This document shows positions 21,503 to 33,260 of a stretch of 64,000 nucleotides of DNA, piece after piece (within the stretch, counting starts at the first letter, position 1; each line of letters opens with the position of its first letter). The notes under the pieces were generated by a model, which saw only the letters and a program-made list of their open reading frames with translations, was not told the origin of the DNA and made no database searches. The stretch comes from Triatoma infestans (taxonomy: Eukaryota; Arthropoda; Insecta; Hemiptera; Reduviidae), in the NCBI GenBank assembly GCA_011037195.1, contig JAAEAF010002710.1, positions 1 to 64,000 on the forward strand, in the 5' to 3' direction. Both the position numbers and the translations under genes were made by a program.

Positions 21503-22347
21503 ATTGGGTATTTTTTATAATAATTAATTAGCCATTGTTTAGTCTTCAACTTTCCACATTATTTCATTACAACGTTTTGGCCTTCTTTGCCATCTTCAGG
21601 CTGCAAATTTTTTACCATTTTTTTTACTGTTATATTTAAACATGTATTAAAATAAACATTTACACTTATAGTAGTTACCACCTTGTGGCGACTTTACTCA
21701 GAGCTAAGTGCTCTAAAATGCGATTACAGGTCTCCATAAAATATAAGGACAACAAAATATATACATATATATATACAGCGAGCAACAGCTGAATAACAGT
21801 ATAAAACCATCAACACTTTACAGTACAACTAGCACGGAACACAAATCTAATCAACAAAAGAGGTCTTATAGGCAAAAGTATACACATACAAAACAAAATA
21901 AAGGTAAGTTATCTGTCTGATCACATTTTCAAATAATGTTCTGATATCATGTGCAGGACCTCTTTATACTGTTAATAGGAAAACAATGTCTGTAACTTAG
22001 CAAAATTGTAAAATGTAGAATAATATATAAAACTCATAGTATAAAAAAATTGCTCCTTGCGAAGGAGCCAATTTATTCATAGTGGCTTTTCCACCATATA
22101 GTAAGATACAAAGATAAACTCAAAAACGACGAGCACTTAGCTCTGAGTAAAGTCGCCACAAGGTGGTAACTACTATACATGTAAATGATTGTTGTAATAC
22201 ATGTTTAAATATAACAATAAAAAAATTGTATAATTTGCAGCCTAAAGATGGTAAGATGGGTAAGAATGCCGAAACGTTGAAATGAAATAATGTGGAAAGT
22301 TGGAGACTAAACAATGGCTAATTAATTATTATCAAAAATACCCAATA
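21503..22347. mobile_element. 845-bp inverted-repeat element with hammerhead-like motifs in both arms
   Basis: The left arm (21503-21712) and right arm (22132-22347) are inverted copies about 210 bp long. Examples are 'attgggta' near 21504 against 'tacccaat' at 22340, 'gtggcgactttactcagagc' near 21685 against its complement near 22141-22160, and 'ccacattatttcatt' near 21554 against its complement near 22280. Each arm contains a GAAACG-type motif: 21571-21599 on the minus strand (CTGAAGATGGC...GGCCAAAACG) and 22242-22277 on the plus strand (CTAAAGATGG...GCCGAAACG). The 420-bp centre has no ORF. This may be a pair of inverted Penelope-like terminal repeats or a fold-back MITE. Confidence 0.75.
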
Positions 22348-24569
22348 AAAAATTATGTTATTAAAAAAAAATCAGAATGTTTTAGATACTATGCTTCATG
22401 TTATGACAAACAGTTTCTAGTGACTAAAGCCAAAAAAAGCAAGGAAAAACTTTCATATGAAAATGAAATTTTCCCATAAAAGCTGGAATATCATAAGCAA
22501 CATAACTTCCAGGACAATGATTGCAAACTTTAGATCCACTTTAGTTATCAATTCCACTAAAGTAACTTTAGTTACTAATTCCATAGTTCTTATTGAACTG
22601 CAAACAAACTTAATAAATATTATGTTGGATGATAATGTAAATTCTCCACTTAAAATTTAATATATCTTTAACGAAATAGCTATAAAATGAGGAAGAAACA
22701 AATTCAGGCACTATCCAAATTTATAGTAAAGAAGGTATTCACATCGAACAAGTCGCAGACATCAAATTTTAGTGCAAACATCATTATTTTGTTATATAGG
22801 AATATAGAGGCTATGTATTACTAATTATATAAGTTGGTAGGCAAATAAAAGTATTTTTTCTCCTTTTTTTCATATTAGAAATTTTGAACTCACCCAATAG
22901 TCTTTATTTTAATTATGTCATTAGTTGATTAGCAAACATTATAAAATTTTAAGGAAATGAAAAGTAATTTTGCTTTTGATTTCCAGTTAACCCATAATAT
23001 TTAGAGAGGCTTACGACCTACTTATTTCTTTTAAGATAGTCTACTGTAGCTAATTATTTACGAAAAGAACATCTAAATAACATTCACAAATAAAGTAATT
23101 TTTATGTTTACATTCTTGAAATAACTTATAATATTTTTAATTTCATGTTTTTTTAATCAAATTTATTATTAGTGAAAAAGTCTTGCATCTATCTATCAGT
23201 TCAAAAACCAATTTAACAAGTTCGTTTCCATGTAAGTTGCAAGAGCAAAAATATTTCAGCAATATTTAGTGTTTATTAAGTACGATAATTTCTGAATGAT
23301 TCTAAATATCAAGAATAATTTTGCTTGGATATGTTAGCTTACTCAATGCAGGCTTACATGGCAATAAGGTAAGTTATACTATATGCAGTCTTTATAAGAA
23401 CCAACTTTTTTTTTCTGGAGTCACTATGAAGGATTACCAGCAAAAGTTGACACATCTTCGTGGAGCAACCATTATTTAAAAATCCCTGAATTTCCAACAA
23501 ATCTCAAAAATTCGACTATTACAAATACATTTGATAATGCGGAATTAGCAAGTATGTGAGGAACAGCAAAAAAAAAATTGTGAAAAGGCTTTTTCTCACG
23601 TCATTATAAAGTAAGATTCGGCTTTTGTTATCGAACAACTCTCATCTAAAGTTAAATATCGAAACTACTTTCAAAAATTTAAGTATGTTGTTTCTTTTTC
23701 TCCCATCAGGAGAGTTTATTTACCTTTCTAAAAATTCGAACTATATATTTTTCTATATATCTCAAGTTGGATAACATACGAAACTAAACTGATCAGCAAT
23801 TATTCTGAATAGATTAAAGAATTTAATAAATTAAAGTTCAGTTCTTTACACGTACAGATGAACATCCAAGAAAATTAAGAGAGTCACATCATTAATTTGA
23901 GTATTAAAGGAATGTATAAGAAAGGAAAAATTTATATCAGGTATCTATTATTTATCAAAATCATCATATTTTAATCTTAATTTTATTCTGAAAGTCGTTA
24001 AGAAAAAAATTGCAAACTCCATGAAGAAATATAAGTGTGCTGCTAAATTAGGTCACGGAAACAGCAGTTAAAAACTTCATATTAAATCGAAGGTTTATAA
24101 TAAAACCATGTCCAAAACTAGTAACCATCAATTCACGGAGAGAGTGCAGCTTACTCTCTAAGGAATTATGAATCATCTACTTCCTTGAATTACATAAACA
24201 AAGCTTCATATGTTTTGAATGGATATTTAATCTATTACCAAAGAATATCCAACATTTAGACATAAAAATGTTGACAGAAATTTCGGTTTATAACTATATT
24301 TGAAATGTTATTAAGATGAATAAATTTGGATAAAATAAGTACATTGCTATTAGTACATAACTTTTTGACTTATACTTTATATTATTTTCTCTACATATTC
24401 AACCTGTTTCTTTAAGTAGCCCAATGTCACGCAGGATTGTCCAATGGTTTGGCCGCGGCCGCAAGCGACCCAAAGAGTTTGTTAATTCGGCCCTCAAATC
24501 TTGTTGAGCTTTACTTTACCAGAATCAGAACTTTGGAGTATATCAGAGAGCGAATATTTTATAAAATTA
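22348..24569. other. No gene seen
   Basis: AT-rich. Short ORFs (for example 22457-22660) have compositions expected of A/T-rich non-coding DNA. Confidence 0.45.
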
Positions 24570-25090
24570 TTTTTACTTTCTTTTACTCCTGGTAATAAGA
24601 GAAACTATTGCGAGCTTGTCAAATTTTCGAATTTGAATTTTCATTGAAAATACAGTTCTGAGGTCTCCTGAGTAGCAAAAAAATTGATCCTAGCGAACCT
24701 GGTACACTAACAACGTACATAAATTCCCATCACTTTTATTTGGAACATTTTCCTCGGAAATTGATTTTTTTGGGAGTTCTGGATTGGAACATTTAAGCTC
24801 ACTTCTAATGTACTCCTTCAGTGATTATTATGGTACGGTTCTACCATTTAATGCTTAATATACATTTAAGTATTGTACATTTGAAGAAAATCGGTTAAAC
24901 CAGAAGTATAACTTTACAGAAAAGGTTTCGAGTTTTTCAGAATTATTTCGAAACGATTTCCTTTAAAGTTGTAAACCTAACTTGCATATATATATATGAA
25001 ACTATCATTTTTATTTAAAACATATTTCCAACAAAAAATTTTTAGATAATTTTGCGGAATTTGTGACGTTAATTTCAAATATATGGGGTT
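24570..25090 (+). repeat. Dispersed repeat family C copy
   Basis: The order 'ctggtaataagagaaac', 'gcttgtcaaattttcgaattt', 'tacagttctgaggtctcctg', 'acttttatttggaacatttt', 'tttgaagaaaatcgg' and 'aacgatttcctttaaag' matches 40925-41995 and 2330-2945. Confidence 0.55.
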
Positions 25091-26640
25091 TGTTTTATAT
25101 TACTGGCGCGCTCTTCACTTTCCTACCTGCTTGGGTTTAATAGATAGGTATTTATCTTTCCACCACTTCTATATTTACGTTAGGACAAAAGACTAAAATT
25201 TGAAGTTTAAAGGAAATTTGTCTTTTTATATATAATTGTATTAAGAGAAACTCGTGTGATTGTTTCACACCAGATTATGAAGCTCAAAACTACAAACATT
25301 ATCTTCCGTAATTTTAAAATAATGAAATGTAAGTGATATTTAAAATTACCTTCCTAAATAAATACTGTTAAATAAATGAAATCAGACTAATTCAAGGAAA
25401 ATGATACATAACTTTTAGAATTCATATTTTCTTTAAAAAATTGCTTGCCATTGTTAAAGTTTAAATATCAACTTTTTCTTTTAAAAAGTATTCTTTGTTT
25501 GTTTAAAAGCCGATTTACTAAGTTTAATTTTGTTTACATTATTGTTAGTTAACCAACTTTCAATAGCCCTAGGGCACAATTAAAAAAATTTATTTATTCA
25601 AGGGTTGCATAGTGAAAGATAGGTAAGTTTACAGTTTTTATGTGGGAAAAAATTATTTCTTAGATAAAATATGAGCAAAAAAAAAAAAATTCTAAATTCT
25701 GTTATATTGATGCCACTGGTATAAGATCAATTGTCTAGAAAGTCATTTTTCTAAAAAATTTCTAAGAAAATCTCTTAAAATAATAAAAATCTGGTATTAA
25801 AAAACTGGCATATCTCAGGCAACTTGAGAAATTTACTCAGGTTTGTAATTTTTACTAAAGAAGCTTAATAAGTGGGAACAGGGTAGCCTGTAGTAAGTCA
25901 GAGCTTCCACCCCACAATCTTCGGCCTAAAATGTATTTCTCTGAAAAAAAGAAATTCACATTTACAGATTTACATTTGATCTCCGGAGTGGAAGGGCGGA
26001 CCTGGGGGGCCTCTCTTAAATCAATAGGTCTTATGTATAACAAAGTTTAAAAAAATTCGTGAAACTGTCATGTGAAAATCGCGAAATCAAGAAAACATAA
26101 ATAAATGAAATCTGACTAATTGAAGGAAAATGATACATAATTTTAGGACGATAGAATGATACAGGGCAAAAGTCGCCCTTTCGGATAACTGATTTTGATC
26201 AAAATCTTAGTGTCGGATCCTAATGGACTACCTACTGCGGGGACAAAATTATATTTTAATCATTAATCATTCAAGTTTGATCTTCCTATGATTTTTCTTT
26301 GTTGTATGTATGCATTTTTCTGTTGTAACAAAATAGCAGTAATGGGGAAATTGATTTTATGATCTGGCTTTCCATACTTTATTTCTGTTTATTTTTTTTA
26401 TTTGTTTTTGAGAAAATTCTTGTTCAAAAGGGTTGACAGAGAAATTACAGTATTTTTGTTTCTGTTTTTTAAATGAAGTTAATTTACAGGTACACCTTCA
26501 ATATTAAATTGAAAGTAATACAAACAAAACTGAAAATTACATACATTGAAAAAAGAATACGATCAGTAACGAAATAAATGAAAGTGAAATCTTTAAATTA
26601 AAGGAATTAATTACAGTGTAAAAATAATACAATTACTATC
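25091..26640. other. No gene seen
   Basis: AT-rich intergenic DNA with a possible second family C edge at 25225-25275 ('attaagagaaactcgtgtgattgtttcaca' region). The 25855-26043 minus ORF is not recognisable. Confidence 0.4.
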
Positions 26641-26930
26641 TACAATAATTTTTTATTAAATTAATAAATTACAATAATAATTTCGTTAATCAACAATAAG
26701 GCATGTTTTTTTAAGACTGTTATTACAAAGTAACGTAAATTATTTAATTTATCAGAATTTTTTTTTTTAGAATATTCCTTCACAATTGCACGATAATTTA
26801 TTAGCATCATCAACAATGGGTAATTTTTGCAGAAATCTGTTCGAGATGAATAACTTTGAATATACTGAGCAATATATTTCTTTCTAGGGACATCAAACAT
26901 TGGGCAAGACAGCAAAAAGTGAAGAATATT

Positions 26931-27441
26931 TTTTTTTATTTTTATAGTGTTTATTTACAGAAGTAGATATTTACAGTGGTATATTACACCACTCCAAGAG
27001 ATAGATACCTGAATTGTATAACCGACAATAATATTACTTTAATATTAAACCCACAGAATGTTGATTACCTGAATAAACTATTTTACTTTACTAAATCTTT
27101 TATTAGACTTAGATTTATTTCCGATAATTTGGAGTAGTTTTACTTTTCTGTCTGGTAAGCACGATTGTAATACTTAAGTTAAGTTTAGCCACATATTGAA
27201 TTTTATTTTATTTTTAATATTAGTCTCCCAGGTATTCTTTTATTTTGTTTTTTGTTTAGTTTAATTCCAGTTTTCTTTACTTTTCACTTATTTGTTACTT
27301 AGTTTAAAATAGGTTCATAACTCTGTTTGTGACTTTAGTAATGTTCCTTAATTATATTTGTATTATTATTATTATTATTACTATGGTAAACCAACTCTAC
27401 TGTAATTTTACTTCTGTAAATAAACAGTATAAAAATTAAAA
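26931..27441 (+). pseudogene. Retroposed polyadenylated transcript fragment (3' UTR-like)
   Basis: The segment is bounded by 17-bp identical flanks 'aaaaagtgaagaatatt' (26914-26930 and 27442-27458) and interrupts the C-terminal part of the host LINE. It ends in AATAAA (27418-27423), then about 18 bases and an A-rich run. It has no ORF and no A/B boxes, so it looks like the 3' end of an ordinary mRNA reinserted by LINE machinery. The source gene is unknown and does not lie in this window as far as I can see. Confidence 0.7.
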
Positions 27442-28663
27442 AAAAAGTGAAGAATATTATTTGGCGAATATTTAAATTGCATAAGTTACAGTTGGATTCA
27501 GTAGTAAACGTCTATTCATTAGTAAACGTCGTTCATTAGTAATATCTAGTGCGTTTAAAAAACATTTTCCAATACTCACTAAATTCGCTTATAAATATTA
27601 GTTCGAAATTATAAATATCTATCAGGAAAGCCAAGCGAACTTATGTTTTTAAGATACGGCTAAAATTTGAATGAGGGCCGAATGATAACAATTGAAACTT
27701 TTTTATTTTGAATCTTTCCAACGATGCTAGATAAACTTTTCCTATATTTTCTAAGTCCCTACTTAAAAAATCTTCTGCACCTAATGCAAGTAATTTATTC
27801 TTTAACTGGGTAGACCAGTTGTAGTACAATTTATTATTTATATCATGGTCCATTATAATTAATCTCTCTGGATATTGTTTCGGTAGCCCATCTGATTCCA
27901 TAAATTTTACTTTCCTCCATCAACTTAACATTCTTTACAATACTTGACAGTCAATATCTTATACTCCTATTTCCAGGCGGACTATATAATTAGGTGTATT
28001 AGACTCAGACTAAGGAGCGATTTAAAGAACTGAGCAGAGATTAGGTCAATCTTTTGGCAGTACAAGGGAGACCTAATTTGTAATTTCTGAACAGTATAAA
28101 AGAGTTGATTTATCATGGCATTAAATAATTTTGTTTTTGTCCTCCATCAGTCCGATTTTGATTTAATTAAAATGTCTCTTATTTAATGGATGCTAGTTTT
28201 GATTTTTTAATAACTCATCGTCTGCTAATGAAAACTTTCCAGAGGAAGAAAATGTTACGCCCAAATAATTGAATCGGATACAAATTTCTATTTCACTATC
28301 GTTATAGCAAATACCTTTAATATCCCTTACTCCATCACTCTTTTGAAAGGAACAATCTTTGTTTTTTCCGTGTTTACAATCAAACTATTAAAGGAACAGT
28401 ATTGTGATATAATATAAAGTTTATTAGTAATTCCGGACCAACTGTAATCAAGAATCACTAGATCATCGGCTTATAGTAAGGCCGTGAAATCTACATTTTG
28501 ATTTATACTAATTTTTTGAACAATCATTATCCTGAAAATAAGAAATTAAGTTGCTAATGTATAGCGAAAATAATAACGGACTGAGCAAATCACCTTGGAG
28601 CACTCTCTAAGTGATTTCAACATTGTGTTCAACTCCATATACCTTTTTCAGTACTAGTGTTAC

Positions 28664-28876
28664 CTTATATTAGAGATGTTATAGGGGTTTATTACACTGC
28701 GACCTGGAAGATCTATTGTGGCCCCTGGAGCCTTCTCAGTGTACTGCCGGTCTCCGAGCAGTGTTCTCTAACTGCAGACAACACTGCCCATCACAGGAAG
28801 AAAAAATGTAAGGGCAGTATGCTGGATTCGAACCCTGGACCTCCGAGTTGCTAGTTCAGCGCTCTACGCTGAGCTA
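28664..28876 (-). mobile_element. tRNA-derived SINE, family B, copy B3
   Basis: On the minus strand: head TATAGCTCAGCGTAGAGCGC, B box GGGTTCGAATCC (about 28827-28838), body with 'tgatgggcagtgttgtctg', and tail 'agatcttccaggtcgcagtg', which it shares with copy B5 rather than with B2. The flanks 28655-28663 and 28877-28885 are both 'tagtgttac'. It sits within the RT region of the host LINE. Confidence 0.8.
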
Positions 28877-29781
28877 TAGTGTTACTCTATTGTATATATT
28901 TATTAAAATATTTAGAATCTTAACGCTCATACCAAGACACCTTAATTTAGGCCATAGTCTTTCATAAATTATGGTGTCGAAGGCACTTTAAAAGTCAATA
29001 TCGTACATAAATAGTTCGATTTTTGAGGCAAAGGGCGATGATATTGATAGTCGAGGATAATATAAAAATGTTATATATACAGCCCCTGATGGCTATAAAC
29101 CCATTTTGTTCCTCTGGCAAAATTTTGTTCTCATTAACCCATGACATTAAACGATTAGAAATGACAGAAGTAAACAATTTCAAAAACGTATTAATCAAGG
29201 CAGCCTCTTACAGCTCACTGTCCGGTGATGGACAGTGTTGTCTGTGTCGAGAGGCAGGGCCCGCTCTTGGGGCGGGCAACCCGGACATTTGTCCGGGGCG
29301 CCAGTTTGGCTGTAAGTATGGGAAAAATATTTTTATACTCAAATTTCACTAATCGATTTTCTCGATCGCTAAAAATTTATAGTGCGTAGCGTGTTTGTAT
29401 TGTTTATGTCTTAAAGCTGAGAATGTTTACTTTATTATTGAAAAATTATAGCAGAATTTGTAAAGGACGATGCTTGAACTTGTTTCAACAAGCATATAGT
29501 CTCTGAACAGAATAGCATCAGCACGCAAACAGAATGCTGCTTCAGCTTGTGTTTGAACATGCATAGACTTGCTTAAAAAAATGTATACACTGCTGGTAAA
29601 AAGTTTGGACCACCTAGAATAAAAATGTATTATATTTATTTCTGTAAATTTAATGATTTGTTATGAATGAAATAAAATTTCAGTAATTCAAAAATGTTAT
29701 ATTTAATCTATATACAATAATATAAGCTATAACAAATTCATTATAAAGTGTAAGTAAATCTTCCCCAAAAATAAATTTCGA

Positions 29782-30470
29782 CTAAACGGCTTTTTCATCA
29801 AAGTGACCACCTCTCCGCTTAATTACTTCTCTTATAATTCTAGGCATTCTCTCAATCAATTTATTGATTGTTTCGAATTCAATATTACTCCACACACTGT
29901 GCAGTATCTGCCACAGTGCATCTGGAGAATTAGGGCACTTGATACGATCTTTTCCATCTAGCTCATCCCACAAAAGTTACATTGGGTTCAAGATCGGGGA
30001 TTGCGACGGCCAGACCATAATAACACATATTTTTCTTCTTTTTCCTTAACGTATTGTCTACATAATTTGGAAGTATGTTTAGGGTCACTGTCCTGTTGCA
30101 TAATGATTTTTTCCCCAATCAATCGCTGATCGCATGGTAAGACGTGATTTTCCAAAATGCTTTTATAATTTTCTTTTTTCATTATCCCGTCAATACGGAC
30201 GAGATCGCCTATTCCATAGCCTGAAAAACATCCCCAAACCATGACCGAGCCCTTTGTTGCATAACGGGAGACTATGCATTGTGGATGTAGTTTTTCTGAG
30301 CTGAAAGGTTCCTCCAACCTTTCACTGTGAAGTCTTTGTATTTCAAGCCCACTCTGAACGTTTCTTCTTGTTTGCAGCCTTTAATAATGATTTTAGCGTT
30401 GCAACTCTTCGTTTGACGAAGTCGCCTTTAACAGTTGAGACACTAAAATAACTGATGACTGATGAAGTCC
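29782..30470 (-). pseudogene. Tc1-like transposase remnant
   Basis: In minus-strand order: KRRVATLKSLLKAANKKKRS then EWALKYKDFT (about 30430-30340), a frameshift that loses the first catalytic Asp segment, GSVMVWGCFSGYGIGDLV (about 30250), IIMQQDSDPKHTSKLCRQYV (about 30100, the second catalytic Asp in QDSDPKHT), another break, and WDELDGKDRIKCPNSPDALW with a C-terminus RMPRIIREVIKRRGGHFDEK. The DDE triad is broken by frameshifts, so it is inactive. Confidence 0.85.
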
Positions 30471-32539
30471 AGAAAATAAAACTTTTGAGACAAACAAATA
30501 ATGCGAAAAATAAGATTCAAATAAAGGTGGTACAAGAAAATAATTATATTCCTAATCAAAATGATGCTCTGTTGACAAAGTTGCATTTTCCCTCATAGTC
30601 TCGATTTGACATCGCTAAATTTATACAATCAACATAGTCTGGTATAGAACAAAAGAAATCTGGTATAAAACAATCATCCTTCATTCCTTTATTGTATATA
30701 ATATATTGTATAATTCATTTGTAAATAAACGGTTAGTGGACATGTATTACAGATAAATAATGGAGGTGAGGATTATACTATTTACCTAAATAAGATTGCA
30801 TTGTATGATATAGCAAGCTCTCTATCAATCCAGTAGCAATCCTTGTGACGGCAATTTGCAGGACAATTAGTCTCAGGATAGAACACCCCTCACAATTATT
30901 TGGAAGAAGATTTTAAATCGGTATTAAATATAATAAATACATGTAACTTATTAGGAGAGAAAATAACTTAATTAATTTTAGAGTCACAGTTAGCCCCCTT
31001 TAACAAATAATTGAATAATTAATAAAAGACATAAAAAAAGATAGAGCTAAGGAATAAATATAAAATTTTTCTTTTTCCTAAACTGCTTTAAGAATGTAAC
31101 TGTTGGAGATGAAGTTTATACTAAAAAAAATAGGACTATTCTTATAAAACAAACAAAAAAATACAAATTTTCATATTTTAGTTGAAATAAAAAAGAAAAA
31201 TAGAAACGAATAAAATTAACGTTTCTGAATTGACCGCCAGGTAACAGCACTTACTTAATATAGAATTTGTAGTAGTTCAAATAATTGCCGCTAGAAAGCA
31301 TAAGCCTCCAGATATACAGAATTGTAGTTCCAAAATTTGCCACCCGATCACAGCGCCATCCTCTGATGTAAAAAAAATTTCAATAGTTAAAATGCGTCTT
31401 GTGAAGAAGGGACGGGAAGTGGTTAGCGTAATGGATTCTCAAAAAATCTTTGGAAGTAGCGATGTCTAGTGACAAACTATATAACCATAATTAAAATTGA
31501 TTTCTCAGTAGGTGTTGTTATCTGGTGGCCAAGTTTGTAACTACAAATATACTAATTTCAATTAGTTACTTCACTAATTAGAAAAAAAAAAAAATCTTGT
31601 GCGAAACACTCACACAAGTTTCTCTTACTCCAGTTTTCAAAATTGTAATCGACAAACTTTATAGTTAATATACCTAATTTAATAAAATTCGTCTGTGTTT
31701 TTATGGAGAAAATCACAAAAACTGAAAAAATTACTTAGATGTACATTATAATTGAAAAAAAAAGCGTACACTTCATTTTTAAACTAGAAATAAATGAATA
31801 TATTGATTACAATTCAAATATTTATTTATTTTTTTCTGCATTATATTTCTTTCGCAAACTATTAAGATAATTCTTGGCATATTATTTGCCAAGATATTTT
31901 TCTGGAATAATGCTTGATATGATATTTTTCCCTCCTTTCTTTTTCATGAGAGGGTTCAGATTTTTTACATTTTTTTTCAGTTAGAAGGTATAGAGGGCTG
32001 CGAATATTAATATTATCGTATGTAATAACTTAGATACAATGTTAAAATAAGAAATTTAAGACTATTGAAGGATAGATTCAAATAGCATTCCATCCTATAT
32101 AATCATTATTTTTATAAGCATTTATATGTTACTACCAACATACAGTTCAAGAACTTTTATCTAAATCTTGTCAATAAAATTTAGGGGCTAATTTCATTTG
32201 TTGGTATTTGATTGAATATTGTATTTGATATATTTTTGAAAGCAGCTTCAAAATCTCTTGAAATGGCTGGTCCAATTGCTTGAAACATTTCTTGAGAAAT
32301 TTCATTCAATATTTATTTATTTATTGCCTAAAGAAACTATACATTTCTATAGCAAGAGATTGACCTCTGCTGAAAGCTGAACAAAAAAATACAAACATTA
32401 CAAGAAGAAACATTACAGCTTAATCTTCAAAGTAATAAAATAATATTAAATACTTGATTAATAAAGTAAATAGTAACAATGGTTTAAATAGACTTTATTC
32501 ATTTATACAAATTATTTTAGGGAAGGAGTTTGAGGGATC
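30471..32539. other. Foreign filler inside the Tc1 element
   Basis: AT-rich non-coding DNA. The stretch 31570-31760 carries family C landmarks ('gtttctcttactccagttttc', 'atggagaaaatcacaaaaac'). A block at 31230-31560 is less AT-rich but has no ORF. I see no gene. Confidence 0.4.
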
Positions 32540-33260
32540 TCCTCGTAGGTATTCAATAATACCTTTACAAACCTATGTACACCCTTCCTCCAAAGCCTAA
32601 AATAGATATAAAATAAAGTAAGTGGTTTAACTTTTCTTTATTTTCTATATCTAGTAAGTTAGCAAAAACATAAGAACTGTGTGGAGGTAAATACATTTAT
32701 AATAAGGGCATTCCAAAATAAAATGCATAATATTATCATTTTTGCCCACCGTACAATTAAAGCAACTCTTTTAGGATAAATAAATGGGCTATTCCATTAT
32801 AAAAAATCCTGGGATGACGATCACGCTACTCTAATTTGAGCTATCAATCTGGTTTTAATGATATTGCATCTAATATTTACATATGAACTACAATTAGCCA
32901 AGGGACATATCAATCTATAGTGGATGTTATATGAAGAGTTGAGTACTTCATTGACGTCAGTTTAGAGAAAGATTTTTTTAAGTTTTTAGAGACCACGACC
33001 GCATGCTGCGCCTCCCAGATGTCCTGCGCTCCTATAGAACAAAGCATTTCTCTCACAAGAGCCACCTAGTCAAAAGGAATGTCAGAACCATCCAAAAGCT
33101 TCACAAGTCTTCTATAGCATATCTTCAGAGGTGAGCTGCTTTACATCGATAAAATCTTCAGCCAGAATCTTAGAGATTTATTAAAAATCTATACGATTAC
33201 GTTTTCACTTGCCGTCATTCAACTTCCAACGACGAAACTATTGGGGACTTGTCGTGACAG
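32540..33260 (-). pseudogene. LINE C-terminal remnant inside the Tc1 element
   Basis: Minus-strand frames read LDGSDIPF, VALVREMLCSIGAQDIWEAQ (about 33060), IDRYVPLANCSSYV-like sequence (about 32900) and CTVGKNDNIMHFILECPYYK (about 32755-32700). The last resembles the Cys-His end of other LINE copies here. It is a second LINE copy, distinct from the host at 26641-34960. Confidence 0.55.
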
